From NCBI GenBank assembly GCA_002796835.1, contig LUGL01000091.1:1-38316 (forward strand): a stretch of DNA of 38,316 bases, read 5' to 3'. Below the pieces are notes generated by a model, which was not told the origin of the DNA, ran no database searches, and saw nothing but the letters and a program-made list of their open reading frames with translations. A program made the translations under genes and the position numbers. This DNA comes from Elainella saxicola E1. GTDB taxonomy: Bacteria > Cyanobacteriota > Cyanobacteriia > Elainellales > Elainellaceae. Positions 24,243 to 33,480 of this stretch are shown here, piece by piece (position 1 is the stretch's first letter; every line of letters begins with the position of its first letter).

Positions 24243-24827
24243 ATGGAACTTGAAGCACTACTGATGCACCATCGATTGATTCGGGCGATCGGATTTGATG
24301 ATGCACCTTTCATCAAACAATCGTCTGAGCCAGTCCCTGTTGCTGGCGTCATTTGCGCAGGCACCCGGTTTGAGGGAATGCTGTGGGATACAATCCAGGC
24401 CGATGGATGGGATGCAACGGATACGCTGTGTAATATGCTGTTGCGCAGCAAGTTCTTCTCGCAGGTCCATGTTGTTTTACTGGACGGCATTTCGGTGGGA
24501 GGCTTTAACTTAATCGATCTACCGCTGATGGCCGATCGGCTTGCTTTGCCCTGCGTTACGGTGATGCGGCGATTGCCCAACTTTACTGCGATCGAATATG
24601 CCATTCGCAAATTGCCCAATCCCGAAGCTCGTTTAGAAATTCTGCGACGGGCAGGCACCATTCATCAACATCCGCCCTTTTTCTTTCAGGTTTGTGGTGC
24701 AGAACCAGTCGTAACAGCCAAGGTATTGGCCCGCTTGACCGATCGGGGGCATGTCCCAGAAGCACTCCGGATTGCACACTTGATTGCTGCTGCTGTAATT
24801 AAGGGCGAGAGTGGTAAACAAGCATAG
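24243..24827 (+). CDS. DUF99 family protein (UPF0215)
   Basis: A 194-residue protein of the DUF99 family, distantly related to the endonuclease V fold. The typical pattern is present: RAIGFDDAPF, VAGVICAGTRFEGMLW, VVLLDGISVGGFNLIDL, FTAIEYAIRKLP and GHVPEALRIAHLIAAAVIKG. DUF99 is mostly archaeal and is found in some cyanobacteria; its function is not known. It begins 10 bases after the heparinase-like gene, so the two may be cotranscribed. A second ATG at 24264 is an alternative start. Confidence 0.85.
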   Translation: MELEALLMHHRLIRAIGFDDAPFIKQSSEPVPVAGVICAGTRFEGMLWDTIQADGWDATDTLCNMLLRSKFFSQVHVVLLDGISVGGFNLIDLPLMADRLALPCVTVMRRLPNFTAIEYAIRKLPNPEARLEILRRAGTIHQHPPFFFQVCGAEPVVTAKVLARLTDRGHVPEALRIAHLIAAAVIKGESGKQA

Positions 24828-24930
24828 GGATCGTCAAACCACTTCGATGGACTGTCCCAACCTCTAGCCGAATTCGGAGAACAACTGCTATAGTTGCCCC
24901 AACAGCCATTTCCACAGAGGGGAGGAATTG

Positions 24931-25116
24931 ATGTCTGAGCATGTCAACATTGAGAAGCTTGCCAGCGTCCTGAACAGCACGAGCCAACAGGGAAAAGGCA
25001 ACTTTGCCAGAATGTTGTGGCAAAATCAACCTGCCGATGTGCAAATGGAATTAATGCCGCTCCTCAACGAAGAAGCTCGGCTGGCCATCAATACAGCTTC
25101 TAGTGAACCTAGTTAG
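24931..25116 (+). CDS. Small protein of unknown function
   Basis: A 61-residue soluble protein that I do not recognise. It has two predicted helices, IEKLASVLNSTSQQGKGNFA and ADVQMELMPLLNEEARLAI, with no cysteine or membrane segment. The start is well supported by GGGGAGGA about six bases before the ATG. The strong ribosome-binding site and isolated position, 103 bp after DUF99 and converging with the Coq4 gene, suggest it is real and well expressed. Confidence 0.6.
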   Translation: MSEHVNIEKLASVLNSTSQQGKGNFARMLWQNQPADVQMELMPLLNEEARLAINTASSEPS

Positions 25117-25147
25117 ATTCACCCGACATCCAGGAGTAGATTATGCG

Positions 25148-25798
25148 TTAGCGTTTAATAATGCATAGGGATGTCTGGACATCTTCTAACGGTGTTTCCC
25201 ATAACTGGTTCCATTGGATGCCAAATAGCGGTTTTGCCTGTCTTCCCATCATCCAACCCTGTGTTAACGCATCCATGATCTGCTCACAGAGTTCAATTTC
25301 ATACAGGGCTGTTTTCAGCAGATTCTTAGTCAGCAGGGCAAGAAATAAGCGATCTGGATACAGTTGTGCTACATAGAACGCTTCTAATTGAACCTCTCCC
25401 GATTTGTCCGTGTCAGCCCCTGTTACAACATGCCAGATATCATGGGTTTCGCTAATATGTGCCTGCAAATATGTAATTGAATCATTTACTTGTGTATTGG
25501 CAGATAGGGGTGTGAGCCCATTCCTAATCATATGATCGGCATATAAATAGCCCAAAGTCTCTGTTGGTAACTGATGGAGATGCTGTAAATCAACCTGTCC
25601 TAGTAAAGGCCGATCGATAAAAGCTTGTTTGCCTTGAGGAGTCAGGCTGAGGGCAGCAACAATTTTTTGAAGCGTGGCTGGATCATTGAGCAGATAAGCA
25701 AGTTTGTTGATTGCAGTAAAGTTGCCATAGGGAGACGTTACCAGTTCTAGAAAGCAGTCTAGAATAGCGGTTTCTTGAGTTTGTTGGGTCGCTGCCAT
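25148..25798 (-). CDS. Coq4 family protein
   Basis: A 216-residue homologue of COQ4, the ubiquinone-biosynthesis protein. The Coq4 metal motif H-D-x-x-H-x(n)-G-E is clear in SETHDIWHVVTGADTDKSGE, followed by VQLEAFYVAQL. Preceding motifs are AYLLNDPATLQKIV and LLGQVDLQHLHQLPTETLGY. In eukaryotes and some bacteria Coq4 performs C1 oxidative decarboxylation of a ubiquinone precursor. Cyanobacteria make plastoquinone, so this homologue must have another role. The ATG at 25798 has CGGAGA upstream; a GTG at 25801 is possible. Confidence 0.85.
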   Translation of the reverse strand: MAATQQTQETAILDCFLELVTSPYGNFTAINKLAYLLNDPATLQKIVAALSLTPQGKQAFIDRPLLGQVDLQHLHQLPTETLGYLYADHMIRNGLTPLSANTQVNDSITYLQAHISETHDIWHVVTGADTDKSGEVQLEAFYVAQLYPDRLFLALLTKNLLKTALYEIELCEQIMDALTQGWMMGRQAKPLFGIQWNQLWETPLEDVQTSLCIIKR

Positions 25799-25912
25799 CA
25801 CTGATCTCCGTTAGAGTTGTGTCTAGTCAAGATTACAATTGCTAATGTTGTTCTGATATCGACTTTACTCTTAAAGTAGGTGTTCAACAAAATTGCATCA
25901 TGACATTTTACA

Positions 25913-25950
25913 GAAATAGAAAAGGTCGATCTGCAATGCGATCGACCCTT
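25913..25950 (-). terminator. Intrinsic terminator downstream of gnd
   Basis: On the minus strand GGTCGATC-GCATTGCA-GATCGACC gives a perfect 8-bp stem, followed by TTTTCTATTTCT. It lies 55-90 bp beyond the gnd stop and isolates gnd from the Coq4 gene. Confidence 0.85.
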
Positions 25951-26004
25951 GATTGGCTATTACAAACCGACTATTGCAAAATCAGACCGTTCGATTGAAC
26001 AGTC

Positions 26005-27420
<1,416 letters not shown>

Positions 27421-27889
27421 AAAACTCCGCCTTTCTCTGATTACTCTGGACAACGGTTTAGAATCCATTTCGGACTCTATGCGCATGGACGATATCTGGC
27501 TAGGCTCGCATAGGTCCTATTAGGCTCGCACCTACCAGAGTAGTCAATTGTTTAGGGAAGACTGGCAGAGTGAAAGGTTTTCTTTATCCCTTGGGGGAAA
27601 AGAGGTCGATATAACCTGTCAACCTGTCTATTAGGCTACAAATTCGCTTTACCAGCAGGCTAGTCTATAGACTGATCCCATCGTTTGGAAAAGCCAATGA
27701 ATGACTAAGTATATCTACCTGATCACCAGCTTGCTCCACATCAATGAACATCAGGCTATAAAAGGAGTTCAGGCCAATCGAGCCATCAACTCAGTCACCA
27801 ATTTAGGCCGATCACCTCACCTGACAGACAAGATGCTGCCCTGTCACTCATCTGAGAATTCAATTCATTTGAGAACTCGTTGCACTTCC
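27421..27889. other. Intergenic region between the CHASE4 kinase and gnd, 469 bp
   Basis: Besides the repeats at 27501-27530, this region has AACCTGTC in tandem at 27613-27628. The plus-strand frame beginning near 27701 runs into antisense of the kinase and is not considered a gene. No promoter hexamers stand out. Confidence 0.5.
27501..27530. repeat. Paired direct repeats with central palindrome upstream of gnd
   Basis: TAGGCTCGCA occurs at 27501-27510 and 27521-27530, exactly 20 bp (two helical turns) apart. Between and across them is ATAGGTCCTAT (27510-27520), a perfect palindrome. A third TATTAGGCT lies at 27629-27637. The pattern suggests cooperative protein binding 80-110 bp upstream of the gnd start. 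Confidence 0.55.
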
Positions 27890-29770
27890 CTATTTCGACT
27901 GATACAACGGTACTTGTACAATGAACTCCACACCGTTGGAAACGTTTTTGCAAAAAAGCTGTCCTTGGTGCTTCTCCACTACAATCTGGTAACTAATCGC
28001 GAGTCCCAGCCCTGTACCTTTGCCAACCTCTTTCGTTGTAAAGAAAGGCTCAAACAGCCGTTTCTGGACTACTTCTGGGATTTGAGTGCCGTTGTCCCCA
28101 ATCTTGATCACGATCTGATCATCCAATAAGCGCTCCGTCTCAATCCAAATCGCTGGTTCAGCTTGGATATTCAGCACACTTAGATCATCTGCACCATCCA
28201 CTTCGCAATCTTGAGTTTCTCCCTCCAGGGCATCGATCGCATTACTGAGCAAATTCATGAACACCTGGTTCAACTGGCTGGGATAGCACTCAACCAACGG
28301 CAGATCCCCATAGCGCCGCAGAACCTGGATATCAGGACGGCTACCTCGTAACTTCAAGCGGTTTTGCAGCAAGAGCAGTGTACTTTCAAGCCCCTCATGG
28401 ATATCTATCGCTTTAATCGCTGTTTCATCTAAACGAGAGAAGTTACGCAAAGAGAGGACGATCGTCTGAATTCGTTCTGCGCCTATTTTCATCGATTGAA
28501 TCAATTTGGGTAAATCATCTCGCAGAAATTCGGTATCAATTTCGGCCACTTCTGCCTGCATCTTCGGTGAAAGCGTCAAGCAAGATTGCTGATAGAGATC
28601 GATCAAATGCAGCAAACTTTGGGTATAGGACTCAGCATATTCAATATTGCCCGAAATAAAATTGACTGGATTATTGATCTCATGGGCGATCCCCGCCACA
28701 AGCTGCCCCAGACTCGACATCTTTTCACTATGAATCAGCTGGGCTTGAGCCTGCTTCAGCTCCCGTAGCGTCTGCTCCAGTTCTTCAGCCTTTGCTCGAT
28801 ATTTCTGGTCTGCCTGCCGCAGGGCGGTTTGTTGCTGTAAGGCTTGCTGCATCCGATCGCGCTCTGTTAAATAGCGCACCGATTGCTGAAACAACCACCA
28901 AATGACCAATCCTGCCAACCCGCCGCTGATGGTCAACGTGATGGCCAGATAACGCAGGCTGACTAACCCTTGCTGATAAATCGTGCGATTGTTCACAGCC
29001 TGGAGAACAGCAATCGGCTTGCCATCAATGTCTCTCAGCAGGGTGTACCCAGCCACCTGAGTCGGACTCAATGGCTGCACAACGATCGCCTCTTCGGACA
29101 ACCGAGTCGCAATCCGCTGTAAATCTGGGGAATGAGCAATTTCGGCAATCGGGCGCAGCTTCAGCGAGAGACGGCTCAGTTGACTAAATTTCTGAAGCAT
29201 TGCAGCATCCAGATACTGGCCAAACATGATGTTTCCCATCGCGGGTCCCTGTCCGTCATTAGTCAGAATTGGCTGAGAAATGACGATCGCAGGAGCCTTC
29301 GGCAGCATCACGAACTGGAGCTGTGGCTCATCTTGCCGAATATGTCGCCGCAAAAGGGCGTGTTGGCTCAGGTAATTGTCGAATTCCGCAGGTAAGGGAA
29401 CCCGGATCGCAGATTGCAGATCATAACCAGAGCTGTAGAGAATACGATCTTTGGCATCACTGATGGCCACTAAATTAATATTGAGTGCGGTGAATGTTGA
29501 TTCCGTTAGATCAGCCGTAATATAGTCCGGCTTCTTGCCTTGGGCATAGTTATAGGTGGAATCCCATGCCGAGTAATCCATCAAGCCATTGAAGAGGGCA
29601 GCCTGTTGGCTGGTAATCATCTCGATTACCCGCTTAACATCATCTTGAGTCCTTTGCTGCTCAACCTGAATGAAACTATGCAGCAAAACTTTCGAAGAAA
29701 CGACATAGAGTGCGCCGATCGTGCCAACTAAAGTGACACCAAAAATCATTGGCAGCCGACGCAGGATCAT
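27890..29770 (-). CDS. Membrane histidine kinase with CHASE4 domain
   Basis: A 626-residue sensor kinase. Transmembrane segments lie at about 8-30 and 273-295. Between them is a CHASE4 extracytoplasmic sensor with DYSAWDSTYNYAQGKKPDYI (near 65-84) and LVAISDAKDRILYSSGYD. A coiled linker (about 300-350) leads to H363 in LVAGIAHEINNPVNFISGN. The ATPase has MNLLSNAIDALEG, DNGTQIP in the G1 position (the usual G of D-x-G-x-G is altered at the second glycine), FEPFFTTKEVGKGTGLGLAI and FIVQVPL. No response regulator is next to it. Confidence 0.93.
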   Translation of the reverse strand: MILRRLPMIFGVTLVGTIGALYVVSSKVLLHSFIQVEQQRTQDDVKRVIEMITSQQAALFNGLMDYSAWDSTYNYAQGKKPDYITADLTESTFTALNINLVAISDAKDRILYSSGYDLQSAIRVPLPAEFDNYLSQHALLRRHIRQDEPQLQFVMLPKAPAIVISQPILTNDGQGPAMGNIMFGQYLDAAMLQKFSQLSRLSLKLRPIAEIAHSPDLQRIATRLSEEAIVVQPLSPTQVAGYTLLRDIDGKPIAVLQAVNNRTIYQQGLVSLRYLAITLTISGGLAGLVIWWLFQQSVRYLTERDRMQQALQQQTALRQADQKYRAKAEELEQTLRELKQAQAQLIHSEKMSSLGQLVAGIAHEINNPVNFISGNIEYAESYTQSLLHLIDLYQQSCLTLSPKMQAEVAEIDTEFLRDDLPKLIQSMKIGAERIQTIVLSLRNFSRLDETAIKAIDIHEGLESTLLLLQNRLKLRGSRPDIQVLRRYGDLPLVECYPSQLNQVFMNLLSNAIDALEGETQDCEVDGADDLSVLNIQAEPAIWIETERLLDDQIVIKIGDNGTQIPEVVQKRLFEPFFTTKEVGKGTGLGLAISYQIVVEKHQGQLFCKNVSNGVEFIVQVPLYQSK

Positions 29771-30073
29771 AAATCTTTATGTTCTCCAGGAACTACGGAA
29801 TAACCTATCTCTTTCTGGAATATGCCCATTCAAAATTTGTAAAAGTACAATTTCTCGCTGAATTCAGGGGAATTGCGGACACTCACCTCCATCTGTCTCG
29901 TTACCCTAAAGCGCGATATTGAAGAGGTTTCCTCAACCGGGTTCCGTGTTTCACTTACCCTTACTTACTACCCCTACCAGAAGTCGGACCTGCTTGGGAA
30001 GTGCTGTTGGCTGAACGCGAGATGTGATACATCTAAGAGGCGAAAGCTAAACCTCTAGGCTGAGAGAAGTGAT
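29771..30073. other. Divergent intergenic region, 303 bp
   Basis: It separates the minus-strand CHASE4 kinase from the plus-strand DUF4090 gene. AGATGT-GAT-ACATCT at 30020-30034 is a perfect dyad 40 bp before the DUF4090 start. AGAGG-N11-CCTCT follows at about 30036. No RNA gene was recognised. Confidence 0.5.
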
Positions 30074-30364
30074 ATGAGTTCAGAGTTGGATACAAAAGGC
30101 GCAGATGCAATTGATGTGGCGATCGATCGCGGCATTGACTTTGATGGCAGTCCAATTCCTACAGCAAAGCTCGATCTTTACAAAAAAGTGATGGGGCTGG
30201 AAGCAGGTCGTCAGCGCAGTGGCGTTTCTAATACCATGCGGTCTCGAATTGTGCGGATTGGTGCAAAGCACATTCCTCAGGATGAATTAAATCAGATGTT
30301 GATTGATGCCGATTTCGCACCCTTGAAAGACAAAGAAATTGCCTTTTATTACGGCGGCAAGTAA
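30074..30364 (+). CDS. DUF4090 family protein
   Basis: A 96-residue cyanobacteria-specific protein of the DUF4090 family. It has the characteristic ADAIDVAIDRGIDFDGSPIP, then RQRSGVSNTMRSRIVRIGAK and LNQMLIDADFAPLKDKEIAF ending YYGGK. The function is unknown. GAGAGAAG precedes the ATG. It stands alone with a dyad upstream. Confidence 0.88.
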   Translation: MSSELDTKGADAIDVAIDRGIDFDGSPIPTAKLDLYKKVMGLEAGRQRSGVSNTMRSRIVRIGAKHIPQDELNQMLIDADFAPLKDKEIAFYYGGK

Positions 30365-30674
30365 TTTTTGCCCCGTTAATCGCCCATTGCTGCAACCCTG
30401 TCTCGATCGTCGATAGAGTCAGTTCAGGCAGGGTTGGCCTTAAAGAAACAATTGGTTGAAGGATTGGTCAATTCAATCAGCATCATATTGTTTGATTTTG
30501 AAAATTCATCTTTCTTTACGTTGGCATCATTTCGCCTGATATCGCCGGAAAAATCTCGAATGAACAGACTGCTTTGCCCTCAGCTATCAATTGCTGATCT
30601 GTAAAATTGAAGACGCAAAGTTCTGTGGTCAGTCATAATCTAGAGAAAATTCCCTTAAAAAGTTGATGTTTTCA
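30365..30674. other. Intergenic region, 310 bp
   Basis: AACCCTG (30394-30400) and CAGGGTT (30429-30435) can pair across an inner TCGA-TCG-TCGA hairpin, a possible transcript end for DUF4090, though no T-run follows. The remainder is AT-rich with no recognised element. Confidence 0.4.
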
Positions 30675-31004
30675 ATGGTTGATATAGATTTCTGGTTTGA
30701 TTTCTCGCGGACTCACTGCATTGCAATTTGTGCAGTTCTGGTTCCGGCAAATTTGCTGGCCACCTTGCAAACGATGCTGATGGCTGCTTTTGGTCGATCG
30801 ATCGCTCAGGTCCAGCTTATGGCCGCAATCGCGACTGTTTATGCCCTGCTGCTCGTCTTGCATGTTTATACCTGGTTTGCGATCGGTGTAGTCATGGCTC
30901 CCACTTTTATCCTGACTCTGTTGGGGACCGTCTGTATTACTATCAATTTTTGTGCCGTTCTATACCTGAAAAAACGCAGCCAGCTCCAGCAACAACGCGC
31001 CTAA
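30675..31004 (+). CDS. Small conserved membrane protein
   Basis: A 109-residue protein beginning VDIDFWFDFSRTHCIAICAV. It has three or four membrane helices and a basic tail (LKKRSQLQQQRA). Similar short proteins starting W-F-x-F-S-R-T-H-C occur in many cyanobacteria, with no known function. ATG at 30675 fits those homologues; ATG at 30666 is an alternative. No enzymatic motif is seen. Confidence 0.7.
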   Translation: MVDIDFWFDFSRTHCIAICAVLVPANLLATLQTMLMAAFGRSIAQVQLMAAIATVYALLLVLHVYTWFAIGVVMAPTFILTLLGTVCITINFCAVLYLKKRSQLQQQRA

Positions 31005-31219
31005 GCCAAGGATGGGCCATTTCTGCACCGAGGTAGTCCTCCAGAGTGTCGAGCAACCTGCGGGCTGGATTACCGATGGTTGGGGCCATTGATCAATAAA
31101 AGCCCCACAAGCAAGTTGCAGGGCAGGGACAGTTAAACGCTTAATTCTAAGTTTGATGAACCCGACCAGAGGATTTGGCAACCGCTGTGACGATTTTTTC
31201 GCTGTCCATTTAAAACAAT

Positions 31220-31582
31220 TTAAGAATTGAGCCGACGATAGCTGAGCAGCCAATTCACTATCGTAGCCCGACGAGTTTTACGAGGCACGAGTTCGCCAAC
31301 TTTGTAACCCTCAAATCCCAATTCTTCTTTCAGGAGCTGTTTGTTCTCAGGCGGGATCGATCGCGTCAACTTTACAGTCGCAGGGCGGCTCTCAATAAAA
31401 TTGGGGGGTTCGGCATAGTCTTGCTTCCAAGCTTCATCGACCGCAGAGGCATCCCACCCTGTCGCAGGATCATAGGTGTAGCCTAAACAGCGCCAAACCA
31501 GCTGATTCATCGTCGTGTCGTCAATCTCATCTCGAATCATTGCCCACAAGGTTTCATCAGTGAGGGGAGGAAGATCAGCCAT
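31220..31582 (-). CDS. DUF1823 family protein
   Basis: A 120-residue soluble protein of the cyanobacterial/plastid DUF1823 family. Conserved stretches are LPPLTDETLWAMIRDEIDD, NQLVWRCLGYTYDPATGWD, ESRPATVKLTRSIPPENKQL, and KEELGFEGYKVGELVPRKTR leading to ATIVNWLLSYRR. The function is unknown. It converges with the small membrane protein gene, with 215 bp between. Confidence 0.9.
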   Translation of the reverse strand: MADLPPLTDETLWAMIRDEIDDTTMNQLVWRCLGYTYDPATGWDASAVDEAWKQDYAEPPNFIESRPATVKLTRSIPPENKQLLKEELGFEGYKVGELVPRKTRRATIVNWLLSYRRLNS

Positions 31583-32014
31583 ACAATCTCATCCATTGGG
31601 TTGATTTCACTGCAATTTTGCGACTTCTCATTGTATCTTGCTGGCCGATTCACCCGCTGAATTCCTCTGAAGCATCTCACTCTCCTCCCTGCAGACCATG
31701 AGAGTTGAACTTTTATGAGTCTCTATTGCTAGATATGTCAAACCAGCCAGTCCTTCAAATCCCCCCACTAGAATGGGAGCAGACGGGGTAGTCCGCAGTC
31801 AGGAAAAGTTTTTTGGCTGCTCATACCCTCAGCAAATTTTGCGCCTCAGCAAATGTCGATCGCTAAAGTTGATCGATCGCAAAGTCAGTCGATCCCTTCA
31901 TTGGGTGAAAGCTTTGTCATTGCTCCCTCTAAACTCAAAATCAGACTCAAAATCAGGCTCAACATTGCTAGAGGCGTTTTGGATCCAATCAACATTGTTT
32001 CAGGAGAAGCGAGC
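31583..32014. other. Region upstream of the succinic semialdehyde dehydrogenase gene, 432 bp
   Basis: CCTCAGCAAAT occurs at 31827-31837 and 31844-31854. ACTCAAAATCAG is tandem at 31933-31944 and 31945-31956. The reading frame is open from 31853 into the enzyme gene, but the added 54 residues show no family similarity, and AGGAG before ATG at 32015 marks the real start. The rest is a leader or promoter region without clear hexamers. Confidence 0.5.
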
Positions 32015-33406
32015 ATGGGAATTGCAACCGTTAACCCGTCAACCGGCGAGACGGTGAAGGTGTTTGAACCGTTAGTAGCAGAAGAGATCGATCGCAGAAT
32101 TGGTTTAGCCCAGCAAACATTTGAGCAATATCGCCGGTTATCGTTTGCTCAAAGGGCAGAGTGGATGCATCGGGCTGCCCAGATCTTGATTGATGAGCGC
32201 CAGCATTTTGGCAAAATTATGACGCTGGAAATGGGCAAACCGATCGCTGCCGCCATTGCAGAAGTCGAGAAATCAGCCTCGGTATGCCGCTATTATGCTG
32301 ACCATGCTGAGCAGCTTTTAGCCGATGTGACCATTGAGACAGACGCCAGCCATAGCTTCATTTGCTATCAGCCGCTGGGCGTGATTTTGGCCGTAATGCC
32401 CTGGAACTTCCCATTTTGGCAGGTGTTTCGGTTTGCTGCGCCAGCTTTGATGGCCGGAAATGTGGGCATCCTCAAACATGCTTCCAATGTGCCGCAATCT
32501 GCTTTAGCGATCGAAGAGGTGTTCTTGCGGGCAGGTTTTCCGACGGGTGCCTTTCAGACGCTGTTAGTGGGAGCCAGTCAGGTCAGCCAAATTATCGCGG
32601 ACGATCGGGTTAAAGCTGCCGCGTTAACGGGCAGTGAGTCGGCTGGAGTCAGTTTGGCCAGTGCCGCAGGAGCCCAAATCAAGAAAATGGTGTTGGAATT
32701 GGGTGGCAGCGATCCGTTTATGGTGATGGAGAGTGCCGATCTGGAAACTGCTGTCGCGACTGCCGTTACAGCTCGCATGATCAATAACGGTCAATCCTGT
32801 ATCGCAGCGAAACGATTCATTGTTCAAGAATCGATCGCAGATGCATTTACCGAACGATTAGTTCACAAATACGCCGCGTTGAAATTGGGCGATCCGATGA
32901 ATCCAGAAACCGATATCGGTCCCTTGGCGACTGCGGCGATTCTGCACGAGCTACATGAACAGGTAGAAGCCTGCATTGCTTCTGGAGCAAAGGTGCTGAT
33001 CGGCGGCAATCCTGAAACTGTACCGACCCGATCGATCGTAGCGCTGCAACATGGCAATTTCTATCCGCCCACCATTCTGACGGATTTACCGATCGACAGT
33101 CCATCCCGTCAAGAGGAATTCTTTGGACCTGTGGCGCTTTTGTTTCGAGTACCCGATTTGGATGCGGCGATCGAACTTGCGAACAGCACCTCCTTTGGGT
33201 TAGGGGCAAGCGCTTGGACGCAAAATCCAGAGGAACAGCAGCGCTGTATGCGGGAACTGGAAGCCGGATCGGTCTTTATCAACGGCATGGTGAAATCGGA
33301 TCCGCGTTTGCCGTTTGGAGGAATTAAGCGATCAGGCTATGGTCGAGAGTTGGGAGCCGAAGGGATTCGAGAGTTCGTCAACATCAAGACCGTTTGGGTG
33401 AAGTAG
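32015..33406 (+). CDS. gabD: Succinic semialdehyde dehydrogenase
   Basis: A 463-residue aldehyde dehydrogenase. The catalytic residues are C262 in NNGQSCIAAKRFIV and E228 in LELGGSDPFM, with N131 in MPWNFPFWQ. Start MGIATVNPSTGETVK is typical for the SSADH group. It oxidises succinic semialdehyde to succinate. The gene lies 74 bp upstream of a 2-oxoglutarate decarboxylase, the pairing described in Synechococcus PCC 7002, where the two enzymes replace 2-oxoglutarate dehydrogenase. AGGAGAAG sits eight bases before the ATG. Cofactor preference (NADP or NAD) cannot be read. Confidence 0.92.
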   Translation: MGIATVNPSTGETVKVFEPLVAEEIDRRIGLAQQTFEQYRRLSFAQRAEWMHRAAQILIDERQHFGKIMTLEMGKPIAAAIAEVEKSASVCRYYADHAEQLLADVTIETDASHSFICYQPLGVILAVMPWNFPFWQVFRFAAPALMAGNVGILKHASNVPQSALAIEEVFLRAGFPTGAFQTLLVGASQVSQIIADDRVKAAALTGSESAGVSLASAAGAQIKKMVLELGGSDPFMVMESADLETAVATAVTARMINNGQSCIAAKRFIVQESIADAFTERLVHKYAALKLGDPMNPETDIGPLATAAILHELHEQVEACIASGAKVLIGGNPETVPTRSIVALQHGNFYPPTILTDLPIDSPSRQEEFFGPVALLFRVPDLDAAIELANSTSFGLGASAWTQNPEEQQRCMRELEAGSVFINGMVKSDPRLPFGGIKRSGYGRELGAEGIREFVNIKTVWVK

Positions 33407-33480
33407 GAATGCCAATTGCAACAGGCAGGGAGTTGAGCGCCAACGATCCAAAACTTGCTTTGAGGAGATAGAGAATCAAT

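Noticed and set aside
27701-28129. Plus-strand open frame of 142 codons
   Set aside because: Its second half is antisense to the conserved ATPase domain of the CHASE4 kinase, and the protein has no domain pattern.
31081-31107. TGGGGC...GCCCCA stem in the convergent gap
   Set aside because: A six-base stem with a 15-base loop but no T-run on either strand, so not supported as a terminator.
31853-32014. N-terminal extension of the succinic semialdehyde dehydrogenase
   Set aside because: The frame is open for 54 more codons, but the residues do not resemble the family and AGGAG before ATG 32015 marks the normal start.
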